Shown one piece after another: positions 16,569 through 25,008 of a stretch of DNA of 64,000 nucleotides; position 1 is the stretch's first letter; each line of letters begins with the position of its first letter. Source of the stretch: Nocardioides sp. zg-1230 (GTDB taxonomy: Bacteria; Actinomycetota; Actinomycetes; Propionibacteriales; Nocardioidaceae); the NCBI RefSeq assembly GCF_013155335.1, contig NZ_JABJQZ010000001.1, positions 1,240,001-1,304,000 of the forward strand. Direction: 5' to 3'. Below the pieces are notes generated by a model. The model worked only from the letters and a program-made list of their open reading frames with translations. It did no database searches and was not told where the DNA came from. Position numbers and translations under genes: made by a program.

Positions 16569-17255
16569 GTGAGCACGTCGACGGAGCGGCGCGAGGCCGC
16601 GCGCACCCTGGGCCTCGTCTGGATCGGCCTCGTCCTCGGCGTCCTGGGGGTGGGCTGGCTCCTCACCGGACCGTTGGAGCCGACGGTCGACCCGTGGGAC
16701 GACAGCGTCGTGCTGTGGCTGGAGGACCAGCGCACGGCCGACCTCGACACCGCGGCCGCCGCGGGCAGCCACGTCGCCGACACCGTCATCGGCGTGGCCC
16801 TGGCCGTCGTGGTCGGCCTGGCCGGGTCGTGGTGGCAGCGCTCGTGGCGCCCACTCGTCCACTTCACGGTGCTCGTCGGCGGCTACCTCGCCCTCTACGT
16901 CATCGTCACCCACCTGGTGCCGCGCGACCGGCCGCCGGTGGAGATCCTCGACCCCGGGCTCGTGCCCGACCACAGCTTCCCCTCGGGACACGTGGCGACC
17001 GCGATCGTCGTCTACGGCGGCATCGCGCTGTGGGTCGCCGCGGTCGCGCCCCGCTGGCGCCGGTGGGCATGGCCGCTCCTGCTCGCCCCGCTGGTCGTCG
17101 CGCCGTCGCGGCTCTACCAGGGGGCGCACCACCCGACGGACGTGATGGCCAGCCTGGTCTTCGCCACGGTCTGGCTCCTGGCAGTCACCCGGGTGCTCCT
17201 GCCGCGGACGGCCGACGACCGCGGTGAGGCCCGCAGTGCCATGGTGGAGGCATGA
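16569..17255 (+). CDS. PAP2-family membrane phosphatase
   Basis: 228 aa integral membrane phosphatase. All three PAP2 signature motifs are present: PRDRP (variant of KX6RP), FPSGHVAT, and SRLYQGAHHPTDV. Likely substrates are lipid phosphates such as phosphatidate or undecaprenyl pyrophosphate, acting at the outer face of the membrane. The GTG at 16569 is chosen; CATCCT 7 nt before it could be a -10 box, making the mRNA leaderless. The stop overlaps the next gene by 4 bp. Confidence 0.88.
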   Translation: MSTSTERREAARTLGLVWIGLVLGVLGVGWLLTGPLEPTVDPWDDSVVLWLEDQRTADLDTAAAAGSHVADTVIGVALAVVVGLAGSWWQRSWRPLVHFTVLVGGYLALYVIVTHLVPRDRPPVEILDPGLVPDHSFPSGHVATAIVVYGGIALWVAAVAPRWRRWAWPLLLAPLVVAPSRLYQGAHHPTDVMASLVFATVWLLAVTRVLLPRTADDRGEARSAMVEA

Positions 17256-18154
17256 CCTCCCCGATCGTCGTCGTCACCGGTGCCAACGGACTCGTGGGCA
17301 GCCACGTCGTGTCCGCCCTCAGCGAGCGCGGGGCGACGGTGCGCGCCGTCGTACGCCGCGTCGGCACCGCGCCGCAGCACCCACACGTCGAGGAGCACGT
17401 CGGCGACTTCGCCGACCCCGCCTTCGCGGCGACCGTGGTGGCCGGCGCCGACGCGCTCGTCACGACCGTGCACCCCCTGGGCAGCGGACGGGACGACCAG
17501 CGCCGCGTCGGGCTCGACGGCACGATGACGATCGCCGAGGCGGCCGTCGACGCCGGCGTGCCCCTCCTGGTCCACGTCTCGACCGCCGGCGTCTACGACC
17601 GGAGCCCGGAGGTCGGCGACGTCGACGAGTCCGCTGCGCTGGTGCCCGACGCCGCGTCGGCCTACGGCGTCGTGAAGCGCGACGTCGACGCCGCGCTCGA
17701 GCGGCTGGCGGGGACGACGCGAGTGCTGCTGCGCCCGCCGGCGATCCTCGGCCCGGGCGCGACGTCGATCTGGAACACGGTGCGGCCGGCGGAGATCCGC
17801 GACGACGAGAGCGAGCGGCACGCGAACCCCGACCAGACCTTCGCCTGGGTGCACGTCGACGACCTGGCGAGCCTCGCGGCCGACCTCGCCACCGGCGCCA
17901 TCGAGACGGCCGACGACCCCGAGTCCGGTCCGGTCGCGGGCGGGTGCACCCCGGTCAACGTGGCCAGCGGTCCGGCCACGCAGCGCGACTACCTCGGCGC
18001 GGTCACCGCCGCGCTGGGCCTCGAACCCACCTGGGACGACGGCCCGGCCTGGACGGGACAGATCGTCGCCGACCGCGCGCGGCGCTGGGGCTGGACGCCC
18101 CGGGTGGACCTGCCGACCGCCCTCGAGGAGCTGAGGGCCGGCCTCCGCGGCTGA
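17252..18154 (+). CDS. NAD-dependent epimerase/dehydratase family protein
   Basis: 300 aa extended-SDR fold. N-terminal VVVTGANGLVGSHVVSAL (GxxGxxG cofactor loop), HVSTAGVYDRSPE and the YGVVKRDVD (YxxxK) catalytic pair, followed by a substrate domain with AWVHVDDLA. Substrate unknown; it resembles nucleotide-sugar or 3-beta-HSD-like reductases. Translation is probably coupled to the upstream PAP2 gene by the ATGA overlap. It ends 1 bp before the convergent DUF1304 gene. Confidence 0.88.
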   Translation: MTSPIVVVTGANGLVGSHVVSALSERGATVRAVVRRVGTAPQHPHVEEHVGDFADPAFAATVVAGADALVTTVHPLGSGRDDQRRVGLDGTMTIAEAAVDAGVPLLVHVSTAGVYDRSPEVGDVDESAALVPDAASAYGVVKRDVDAALERLAGTTRVLLRPPAILGPGATSIWNTVRPAEIRDDESERHANPDQTFAWVHVDDLASLAADLATGAIETADDPESGPVAGGCTPVNVASGPATQRDYLGAVTAALGLEPTWDDGPAWTGQIVADRARRWGWTPRVDLPTALEELRAGLRG

Positions 18155-18155
18155 C

Positions 18156-18554
18156 CTACACGGCCAGGACGACGAGCGCCACCGCCGGCAGCACCGACGA
18201 CGCCACGGTCCCGCGCACGCTGCCGCCGCGCGGGCGCCAGAAGCCGAGCAGGTCGGCGACGCCCATGGCCAGCGACGACAGCAGCATGTAGGCCAGCACC
18301 GTCACGACCACGGCCGTGCCGACCGTATCGTCGCCCCGGTTCACGATCCCCAGGCCGACCAGGCCGCCGATGCCGGCCAGGGCGTTGCGCACGCCGATGC
18401 AGAACGACCACAGGTGGACGTGGGCGATGCCGTCCGGCTCGATGCCGAGGAAGCGCTGCACCCACGGGCGGTCGATCAGGAACGCCTCGAGCGGAAAGAC
18501 CGCGATCAGGACGACCGCCGCGACGGCGGTGCAGACCTGCGCGAGGACGTCCAC
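18156..18554 (-). CDS. DUF1304-family membrane protein
   Basis: 132 aa with four predicted membrane helices. It has the DUF1304 features FPLEAFLIDRPWVQRFLGI near the N-terminus and the central NALAGIGGLVGLGIV. Biochemical role unknown. The gene follows the methyltransferase gene with a 1-nt gap on the same strand, so it is the second gene of a MarR-flanked operon. The start is GTG at 18554. Confidence 0.82.
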   Translation of the reverse strand: MDVLAQVCTAVAAVVLIAVFPLEAFLIDRPWVQRFLGIEPDGIAHVHLWSFCIGVRNALAGIGGLVGLGIVNRGDDTVGTAVVVTVLAYMLLSSLAMGVADLLGFWRPRGGSVRGTVASSVLPAVALVVLAV

Positions 18555-18555
18555 C

Positions 18556-19638
18556 TCACGCCGCCGGACGGGCCTCGACGAGGCAGATCATCGAGATGGT
18601 CGGCACGATGCGCGTCATCTCCAGCCCGGCCTTGCCGAGGAGGGCGGCGAACTCCTGCTCGGTGCGCTCGCGCCCGCCCGCGAAGAGCAGCATGTCGAGG
18701 TCGAGGCTCTTGCTGAAGTGGGGCCCGCCGCCCGGGGGCACGACGCTCTCGAGCAGCAGGAGCGTCGCCCCGGCCGGCATGTCGCGACGCACGGTGGTGA
18801 GGAGGGCGAGCGCCTGCTCGTCGTCGAAGTCGTGGACGACCCGTCGCATCACGTAGAGGTCGCCGTCGTCGGGCACGCGCTCGAAGAACGACCCGCCCTC
18901 GAGGCGGCACCGCGACAGCACCCCGGCCTCGCGCAGCCGCTGCTCCGCGTGGGGGAGGAGCGACTCCTGCTCGAGCAGCACCCCCTCGGCCGCCGGTGCG
19001 GCCGTCAGCATCGACGCGAGCAGCTGGCCGTGGCCGCCGCCGACGTCGACGATGCGCCGGAAGGGGGTGAAGTCGTACGCCGCCTCGACAGTCGGCCAGT
19101 CGAGCGCGGTGAGGCGGGTCATCGCCTCGTTGAAGGTGGCGGCGTAGTCGGGGTCGCGGTCGAGCAGCTCCCACATCGACACCCCGTGCACGGCCTCGGC
19201 CTGCGCAGCGCCGGTCGTGACCGACTCCGGGAGCCGGCCCCACACGGACTGGTAGCGAGGGTCGCCGATCATCAGCACCACCGCGCGCATCGAGTCGGGC
19301 GCGTCGGACAGCAGCGTGCGCCCCAGGGTGGTGAGCGCGAACCGGTCGCCGTCCTGGTCGAGCAGGCCGTGGCCCGCCGCGGCGCGCAGCAGGCGGAAGG
19401 TCGCGTCGGGGTGCGTGCCGAGCTCGGCCGCCACGTCCGCGGCGGTGCGGGGGCCGTCGGCCAGGGCATCGGGCACCCCCAGCCTCGCGACGGCGTACAG
19501 CGTGTTGGCCTCGATCAGGCCGGTCATCAGCTCGAGCACGCCGATCGGCGGCGGCACCATCCGCCGCGTGAGCCCCTGGACCGCCGTGCGGACGGAGGTC
19601 GCCGCGCGGGCGACCCGGACGGGAGGAAGTCTGGACAT
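18556..19638 (-). CDS. SAM-dependent O-methyltransferase (plant-type, winged-helix fused)
   Basis: 360 aa. The N-terminal ~120 residues form a winged-helix dimerisation domain (IEANTLYAVARLGVPDALADG); the C-terminal catalytic domain has SAM motif I VDVGGGHGQLLASML and a conserved VHDFDDEQA with the putative base His. Members of this family methylate hydroxyl groups of aromatic or polyketide substrates. The only neighbours are a DUF1304 gene downstream and a divergent MarR regulator, whose palindromic operator (19668-19686) lies between the two starts; the operon is probably induced by a phenolic ligand (inference). Confidence 0.88.
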   Translation of the reverse strand: MSRLPPVRVARAATSVRTAVQGLTRRMVPPPIGVLELMTGLIEANTLYAVARLGVPDALADGPRTAADVAAELGTHPDATFRLLRAAAGHGLLDQDGDRFALTTLGRTLLSDAPDSMRAVVLMIGDPRYQSVWGRLPESVTTGAAQAEAVHGVSMWELLDRDPDYAATFNEAMTRLTALDWPTVEAAYDFTPFRRIVDVGGGHGQLLASMLTAAPAAEGVLLEQESLLPHAEQRLREAGVLSRCRLEGGSFFERVPDDGDLYVMRRVVHDFDDEQALALLTTVRRDMPAGATLLLLESVVPPGGGPHFSKSLDLDMLLFAGGRERTEQEFAALLGKAGLEMTRIVPTISMICLVEARPAA

Positions 19639-19667
19639 GGGCCGCCCCTCTACTATTCGTCAGGGAT

Positions 19668-19686
19668 GCTGACCATAATGGTCAGC
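19668..19686. promoter_or_regulatory. Probable MarR-family operator
   Basis: The 19-bp palindrome GCTGACCATAATGGTCAGC has 8-bp arms around TAA, the size and symmetry of MarR sites. It lies midway between the divergent methyltransferase and marR genes, so one dimer could control both. Confidence 0.75.
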
Positions 19687-19711
19687 AGGGCTGACTACGT
19701 CAAGGGGAACG

Positions 19712-20131
19712 ATGGATCTCGCGACACTCATGTTCGTCTCCTACCGCGCCATGGACGAGCGCGTGCGGCTCGCGATGCGCGAGGCGGGGTACGACGTCAC
19801 GGTCGCGCAGTCACGCCTCGCCCAGCGGATCGCCGACGAGGGGACGCGCCTCACCGAGCTCGCCGATCGGGCCCAGGTCACCAAGCAGACGGCCAGCCTC
19901 CTCGTCGCCGCGCTGGAGCGCGAGGGGCTCGTCGAGCGCGTGCCCGACCCCGCCGACGGCCGGGCCCGGCTCATCCGGCTCTCCGCACGGGGGCGGGAGG
20001 CGGCGGAGCGGGCGAAGGAGGTCGTCCTCGGCGTCGAGCGGGAGTGGACCGAGCACCTCGGCCCCGAGCTCAGCGACCGCCTGCGCGAGGGGCTGGTCCG
20101 ACTGCGCGAGGTCACCGACCCCTACGCGTGA
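19712..20131 (+). CDS. MarR-family transcriptional regulator
   Basis: 139 aa, one MarR winged-helix domain. The recognition helix is in TKQTASLLVAALEREGLVERV and the wing in PDPADGRARLIRLSARGR. Expected to be a dimeric repressor released by a small phenolic-type ligand. The gene is divergent from the methyltransferase operon with a perfect palindrome between. An AAGGGGAACG ribosome-binding site precedes the ATG at 19712. Confidence 0.93.
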   Translation: MDLATLMFVSYRAMDERVRLAMREAGYDVTVAQSRLAQRIADEGTRLTELADRAQVTKQTASLLVAALEREGLVERVPDPADGRARLIRLSARGREAAERAKEVVLGVEREWTEHLGPELSDRLREGLVRLREVTDPYA

Positions 20132-20191
20132 GGCGTAGCCCACGCGACGGTTACTCGTTGGTACCTGTGACCCCGTCGCAGGAGAGATGCC

Positions 20192-21763
20192 ATGCCCACG
20201 CTGCCGCACCGACCCACCGCCCGATACCGAGCCCGGCGCCTCGCCGCCGCCGTCGCCGGCCTGCTGACGGCCGCGGCGGTGCCACTCGTCGGCGTACCGG
20301 CCACCGCCGCCGAGGGGGTCACCACCACCGACGGCTGCCTGCAGAGCGTGCCCGACCCGGGCACGACCGCACCGGTCGACATCTGCTTCACGATCTTCCG
20401 GCCCGCCGGCGCCACGACGGACCGCCCGGTGCCGATGGTGCTGCACAGCCACGGCTGGGGCGGCAGCCGTACGACGGATCCCGCCGCGTTCGCCTACCTG
20501 ACCGACGCCGGGTTCGGCGTGCTGAGCTTCGACCAGCGCGGCTTCGGCGAGAGTGGCGGCCGGGCCCACATCGAGAACCCCGACGTGGAGGGGAAGGACG
20601 TCCAGGAGGTCGTCGACCTCGTGGCCGCCCAGCCGTGGGTGCAGCAGCAGCGCCCGGGCGACCCCGTGCTCGGCGCGATCGGCGGGTCCTACGGCGGCGG
20701 CTACCAGTTCGTCGGCGCCCTCAGCGAGATCCGCGACCGCGGGGCGACGCGCTTCGACGCGCTGGTTCCCGAGATCACCTGGTGGAGCCTCACCGAGAGC
20801 CTGTTCCCGCAGGGGGTGCCCCGCACCGAGTGGGCGACGGCGCTGACCGCGGCCGCGCTGCCGACCGACGCCCTCCCGCCGCGCGTGGTCCAGGGCTTCG
20901 CCGAGGCGGCCGCGACGGGCAACGTGCCGACCCACCTCCACGAGTTCCTCGACCGCAACGGCCCGGAGTGGCACGTGCGCCAGGGCCGCCGGCTCGACGT
21001 CCCGGTGCTCTTCGGCCAGGGCGCGACCGACAACCTCTTCCCGCTCGACCAGGGCCTCGACAACTTCAGCCGGCTGCTCACCGACAAGGCCCGCTCGCGC
21101 AGCATCTTCGTCGGCTACAACGGCGGGCACACCCTTCCCGCGGTGCTGCCCGGCGGCACCAACCTCGACATCCCGCTGGCCACCACCGACGCCTGCTCGC
21201 CGACGCTCGGCAGCCCGACGTTCGCCGACCTCGGCCTGCGGTTCCTCCAGCAGAACCTCCAGGGCGAGAGGACGGGGCTGACCGGCTTCGGGCGATACCA
21301 CCTGACCACCGCAGCAGGCGACCGCTGCGTGAGCGTGCCCGCCGTCTCGCCCACCACCGACGTCGAGCTCGGCGAGGTCGTCAGCACCGTCGGGGTCGGC
21401 GCACCCGTCGCCTACCCCGTCGCGCAGGGCCCGCTCACGATCGCCGGCTCACCCACCCTCGACGCGAGGCTCACGACCATCGGCCTCGACAACCGTGCCT
21501 TCCTCGGGCTGTCGGTCGGGACCAGCCCGCTCGACGCGCGGGTCGTGCAGAACAACATGCTGCCGATCCGCGAGAACGGCATCGCGATCGACAAGCCGCG
21601 GCGCGGGGTCGAGCTGCCGTCGGTCGCCGTCGACGTGCCCGCCGGGCAGACGCTCTTCCTCACCGTCGCGCCGATCTCCGACATGTCCGTCGGTTTCGGC
21701 AGCCGCGTCGTCGGCGCGATGCGGATGAAGGACGTGGTCCTGCACCTGCCGGTGAGGGGATGA
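20192..21763 (+). CDS. Secreted alpha/beta hydrolase (CocE / X-Pro dipeptidyl-peptidase-like)
   Basis: 523 aa. A signal peptide with basic N-region (RPTARYRARR) and hydrophobic core ends at about ATAAEG (residue ~40). The hydrolase domain shows HSHGWGGSRT, FDQRGFGESGG and the nucleophile elbow GGSYGGG (Ser ~166); Asp and His are expected in GQGATDNLFPLDQG and GGHTLP. The C-terminal ~130 residues form a beta-rich region like the jelly-roll domain of S15/CocE enzymes. Probably an extracellular peptidase or esterase; substrate unknown. A good AGGAGAG ribosome-binding site precedes the ATG. Confidence 0.87.
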   Translation: MPTLPHRPTARYRARRLAAAVAGLLTAAAVPLVGVPATAAEGVTTTDGCLQSVPDPGTTAPVDICFTIFRPAGATTDRPVPMVLHSHGWGGSRTTDPAAFAYLTDAGFGVLSFDQRGFGESGGRAHIENPDVEGKDVQEVVDLVAAQPWVQQQRPGDPVLGAIGGSYGGGYQFVGALSEIRDRGATRFDALVPEITWWSLTESLFPQGVPRTEWATALTAAALPTDALPPRVVQGFAEAAATGNVPTHLHEFLDRNGPEWHVRQGRRLDVPVLFGQGATDNLFPLDQGLDNFSRLLTDKARSRSIFVGYNGGHTLPAVLPGGTNLDIPLATTDACSPTLGSPTFADLGLRFLQQNLQGERTGLTGFGRYHLTTAAGDRCVSVPAVSPTTDVELGEVVSTVGVGAPVAYPVAQGPLTIAGSPTLDARLTTIGLDNRAFLGLSVGTSPLDARVVQNNMLPIRENGIAIDKPRRGVELPSVAVDVPAGQTLFLTVAPISDMSVGFGSRVVGAMRMKDVVLHLPVRG

Positions 21764-21821
21764 CCGGGCGCCGGTCCGGGCCCTATCGTCGGGAGCGTCC
21801 CGTGCGCCGGAGGGAGACGCC

Positions 21822-22487
21822 GTGCCCCGTCGAGTGCAGCTCCTGCCCCCGCGGCCGGTGGTGCACCCGCTGCGCGACCCCGGCTCCGCCCGCTGGCGCA
21901 TCCACCGGCTGAGCCACCACCGCACGAGGGTGACGATCGACCACCAGCCACTCGCGGGCATCACTCCGGCGATGCTGCTTTGGTGGTTCAGCCACATCGG
22001 AGACGTCGTCACCTACGCCGGGCATGAGATGTCGGGCTACCTCGCCTGGCACCCGCTCGACCACATCCGCTGGGAGCTGGCGCGGCCGGCGCCGGGCGGC
22101 GGCGCGGGGGAGGGTGCGCGCTACCGGATCGTCGAGGCGTTCGGGCGCGACGAGGGCTTCGGCATCGACTCCGTCGAACGGGTCGAGAAGCTCGACGAGA
22201 CGGGGATCCGGCTCGTGCGCCGCGTGCTGGGCGTCCAGGTCTTCCAGCTCGAGCACACGTGGTCGGCCGGCACCGAGGGCACGCACTACGTCAGCGTCAT
22301 GGACCTCGGTGCCCGAAGTGCGGTGGCGACGCCCGTCAACCGCTACCTGACCACCCGCGTCTTCCCACCCGCGATGGCCGTGGCCTGGGTGCGGCACAAC
22401 GTCGAGGAGGTCGGCGTCCTCGAGCACCTCCTGCCCGAGGTCCTCCGACAGCGCCCGGACGTGGCGGCGAGCCTCGATCCCGCCTAG
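21822..22487 (+). CDS. DAPG-hydrolase-like (PhlG-type) protein
   Basis: 221 aa. The segments GITPAMLLWWFSHIGD and YLAWHPLDHIRWEL match the layout of the PhlG/DAPG hydrolase family, zinc enzymes that cleave C-C bonds in acylphloroglucinols; candidate metal-binding His residues are in this region. Actual substrate unknown. The GTG start has a GGAGGGAG ribosome-binding site. The stop codon overlaps that of the convergent phospholipase D gene by 4 bp. Confidence 0.7.
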   Translation: MPRRVQLLPPRPVVHPLRDPGSARWRIHRLSHHRTRVTIDHQPLAGITPAMLLWWFSHIGDVVTYAGHEMSGYLAWHPLDHIRWELARPAPGGGAGEGARYRIVEAFGRDEGFGIDSVERVEKLDETGIRLVRRVLGVQVFQLEHTWSAGTEGTHYVSVMDLGARSAVATPVNRYLTTRVFPPAMAVAWVRHNVEEVGVLEHLLPEVLRQRPDVAASLDPA

Positions 22488-23941
22488 AAGTCCGTCGTGC
22501 CCCGCAGCCGCCGCGGGCGGCCGTCGGGGTCGTAGGCGAGGTGGTAGGCCGGCCGCGCCCACAGCGTCGTACGACGTGGCAGCCGGGGCGGGTCGTGCAC
22601 TGCGATGCGGCTGCCCGGGGCGCCGACGCGCGAGGTCCACAGGGTCATCGGGTCGTCGAGGTCGGCGAGCCGCGCGTCGTCGTCGGGGAGGCCGAGGTGC
22701 TCGGCCCACAGCGACGTGCGCAGCCCCCGCGGCAGTACGCCGTCCGGGTCGACCACCGCGCACGTCAGCTCGGAGTCGTGCGTCCACGACCGGAGGTTGA
22801 GGTTGTCCGAGCCGATCGTCATCCACTCGTCGTCCACGACGCAGACCTTGGCGTGCACGTAGATCGGGGTGCCCTCGGCGTTGTGGAGGTCGAACATCGC
22901 GAAGCGGTCGCCCCCGGCCGCCTTCAGCCGTTCCCACGCGATGCGCTGGCCGTGCTTCATCGGCGGACCCCCGACCCTGCTGTCCTCCTCCGGGTGGCGC
23001 GGCACCACGGCGATCACGTGCAGCCGGGGCTCGCGGCGGAGCGCGTCGGCCAGCGTCGCGGCCACCACGTCGGACCAGAAGTACTGGTCCTCGACGTAGA
23101 CCAGCCGCCGCGCCCGGCCGAAGGCGCGGGAGTAGGCGCGCGCGATCGACCGCTCGCCGTCCGGGGCGAACGGGTAGTGCGGACGCTTGAACGGATAGGT
23201 CCGCAGGATCTGCACCAGGTGCCGACCGGCTGCGGGCGGTGGGTTCCAACGCTCGGGGAGCTGCTCGGCGCGACGCGGCATCCGCGCGATGCGGTGCGCC
23301 GCCGCCCGGTAGGGGTTGCGGTGGTCGAGCGGGGTGTCGTCGTCCCACCGCTCGGTGAACGTGTCGAGCACGTGCGCGACCGCGGGCCCGCGGATCTCGG
23401 CCATCGCGTCGTGCCACGGCGGGGCGTCGCCGTACCTCTCGTCCAGCGGCGGGGCCTGCGGGTCGCCGCCGTGGCCCGCGTCGTCGCGCCGGCCGTGGCA
23501 CAGGTCGATGCCGCCGACGAACGCCACGTCCTCCTCGGGCCGACCCTTGCGGCGTACGACGAGGAGCTTCTGGTGGTGCGAGCCGCCCTTGCGCACGCGC
23601 TCGTCGAGCAGCGCCTCGCCGCCGCACTCGTTGATGATCCGGCCGAGGTGGCTGTTCTCCTCGCTGTTGAGCCGCCCCGGGTGCGAGCGCCACATCAGCG
23701 CCCGCACCTCGACGCCGCGCGCCGCCGCGTCGCGGAGCAGCTCGGCGACGGTCGGTCCGTCCTCGGTGAGCCGCTCGTCGGAGTCGCCGCGCCAGTCGGT
23801 GAAGAAGATGCGGTCACCCGCGCCGGTCGCGCCGACCAGCTCGGCGAGGCGGGCGAAGTAGGCCGCGCCGTGCACGCGGGGGACCACCAGGTTGCCGGAG
23901 GTCCAGGGACGCTCCGTCTCCGGCAGGAACCACTCGCTCAC
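22484..23941 (-). CDS. Phospholipase D-family protein
   Basis: 485 aa with two HKD-type half-sites: SHHQKLLVV with a following aspartate near residues 120-145, and VHAKVCVVDDEWMTIGSDN near residues 365-385. This is the bilobed PLD fold used by phospholipases D and cardiolipin synthases. No signal peptide or membrane helix is visible. An EDQYFW motif is typical of phospholipase D-like phosphodiesterases. Substrate (phospholipid or nucleic acid) is not resolved. Confidence 0.9.
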   Translation of the reverse strand: MSEWFLPETERPWTSGNLVVPRVHGAAYFARLAELVGATGAGDRIFFTDWRGDSDERLTEDGPTVAELLRDAAARGVEVRALMWRSHPGRLNSEENSHLGRIINECGGEALLDERVRKGGSHHQKLLVVRRKGRPEEDVAFVGGIDLCHGRRDDAGHGGDPQAPPLDERYGDAPPWHDAMAEIRGPAVAHVLDTFTERWDDDTPLDHRNPYRAAAHRIARMPRRAEQLPERWNPPPAAGRHLVQILRTYPFKRPHYPFAPDGERSIARAYSRAFGRARRLVYVEDQYFWSDVVAATLADALRREPRLHVIAVVPRHPEEDSRVGGPPMKHGQRIAWERLKAAGGDRFAMFDLHNAEGTPIYVHAKVCVVDDEWMTIGSDNLNLRSWTHDSELTCAVVDPDGVLPRGLRTSLWAEHLGLPDDDARLADLDDPMTLWTSRVGAPGSRIAVHDPPRLPRRTTLWARPAYHLAYDPDGRPRRLRGTTDF

Positions 23942-23998
23942 GCTGCCACGCTCGCACCGTCGCCGCCGCGTGTCGACGGCCTGCCACCCCGAAGGAGT

Positions 23999-24012
23999 GG
24001 GTGCAGACTCGG
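23999..24012 (+). promoter_or_regulatory. Leader copy 1: probable leaderless promoter -10 region
   Basis: GGGTGCAGACTCGG lies 3 nt before the ATG at 24016 and recurs identically, with identical spacing, before the next gene (24478-24491). CAGACT would be a -10 box 6 nt from the start codon. Confidence 0.5.
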
Positions 24013-24015
24013 TGC

Positions 24016-24450
24016 ATGCCCGCGCGCGCCCTCTCGACCGACACGCTCGGTGCCTGGCTGTTCAAGGCAAGCGGCGCGGCACCCTCGACGCGCGAGCACG
24101 TCCGTGCCGGCTTCGCGCACGCGCAGACGTGGTGCGTGCGACCGACCTACCGCACCGACCTCGTCGCGGCGGGGCAGCCGGTGCTGCTCTGGGTCAGCGG
24201 CTCCGAGCCCGGGCTCCCCGCCGGCATCCACGCCCACGGCCGCACCACCGGGCCGGCGCGCGACGGCGTCGTGCCGCTGGTCCTTGGCCCGCTGGAAGCC
24301 CCGCTGCTGCGCTCGGAGCTCGTCGGGCACCCGGACCTCGCTGCGCTGGAGGTGCTGCGGATGCCGGCCGGCAGCAACCCGTCGTACGTCACGCCCGAGC
24401 AGCTCGCCGTGCTGGCCGGCATGCGGGAGGAGCTCGGGACGCTCGGGTAA
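24016..24450 (+). CDS. EVE-like (PUA-fold) hypothetical protein
   Basis: 144 aa. The start GAWLFKASG, the central PVLLWVSG and PAGIHAHGRTTG, and the C-terminal GSNPSYVTPEQLAVL give the feel of the EVE/PUA-like fold, which binds modified bases in DNA or RNA. This is a fold-level guess. It is preceded by the same 14-bp leader as the next gene, so the two are likely expressed alike. Confidence 0.65.
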   Translation: MPARALSTDTLGAWLFKASGAAPSTREHVRAGFAHAQTWCVRPTYRTDLVAAGQPVLLWVSGSEPGLPAGIHAHGRTTGPARDGVVPLVLGPLEAPLLRSELVGHPDLAALEVLRMPAGSNPSYVTPEQLAVLAGMREELGTLG

Positions 24451-24477
24451 CTCAGGCGTCGCGCCCGGAGGGACGCC

Positions 24478-24491
24478 GGGTGCAGACTCGG
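24478..24491 (+). promoter_or_regulatory. Leader copy 2: probable leaderless promoter -10 region
   Basis: A second exact GGGTGCAGACTCGG, 3 nt before the ATG at 24495. The CAGACT within would sit 6 nt from the start codon. The overlapping GGAGG next to the ATG could also serve as a short-spaced ribosome-binding site. Confidence 0.5.
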
Positions 24492-24494
24492 AGG

Positions 24495-24932
24495 ATGCCC
24501 AGTCTCCAACACGCCGTCACCGTCGCCGCGCCGCCCGAGCGGGTCTGGGAGGTGCTCACCGACGTGGAGCGCTGGCCGGAGCGGATCGCGACCGTGGACT
24601 CCGTGGAGCGGCTCGACGAGGGTCCGCTGAGGGTCGGGTCACGCACCCGCCTGCAGCAACCGAAGCTGCCGGAGGCGGTGTGGACGGTCACCGAGCTCGA
24701 CGAAGGACGGGCGTTCACGTGGGAGTCGCGGTCGAGGGGCGTCGCGATCTCGGCCGACCACGCGGTGGAGCCGCAGGGCGATTCCACCCGGCTGACCTTG
24801 TCGGTCAGCCTCTCGGGACCGCTCGCTCCCGTCGGGTGGCTGATGACGAAGGGCCTGACCAGGCGCTACGTCGAGACCGAGGCCGCATCGATCAAGCGGA
24901 CCGCGGAGGCCGGCCCGGCTGAGCCCGCGTGA
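24495..24932 (+). CDS. SRPBCC-family protein
   Basis: 145 aa START-like domain: QHAVTVAAPPERVWEVLTDVERWPERI at the N-terminus, WTVTELDEGRAFTWESRSRGV in the middle, and a C-terminal amphipathic helix. Ligand unknown. It follows the EVE-like gene by 44 bp on the same strand with a duplicated leader. A second SRPBCC gene (8780) is only distantly similar. Confidence 0.87.
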   Translation: MPSLQHAVTVAAPPERVWEVLTDVERWPERIATVDSVERLDEGPLRVGSRTRLQQPKLPEAVWTVTELDEGRAFTWESRSRGVAISADHAVEPQGDSTRLTLSVSLSGPLAPVGWLMTKGLTRRYVETEAASIKRTAEAGPAEPA

Positions 24933-24941
24933 GGTCGTGCC

Positions 24942-24965
24942 ACCCAATTTTCACGCCCGAAACAT
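24942..24965. promoter_or_regulatory. Candidate GlnR site upstream of nirB
   Basis: Half-sites AC (24942), AC (24953) and AT (24964) are each separated by 9 nt, matching the AC/AT-n9-AC/AT rule for actinobacterial GlnR. It lies about 32-54 bp before the nirB -10 box, where an activator would bind. Such short motifs occur by chance, so support is weak. Confidence 0.3.
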
Positions 24966-24995
24966 TCACGAACGCCGCTGACAACATCGGCTTCC

Positions 24996-25001
24996 TAGGG
25001 T
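24996..25001 (+). promoter_or_regulatory. -10 box TAGGGT of nirB
   Basis: TAGGGT lies 7 nt before the nirB ATG and there is no ribosome-binding site, so the mRNA is probably leaderless. Confidence 0.6.
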
Positions 25002-25008
25002 CTCCCGC

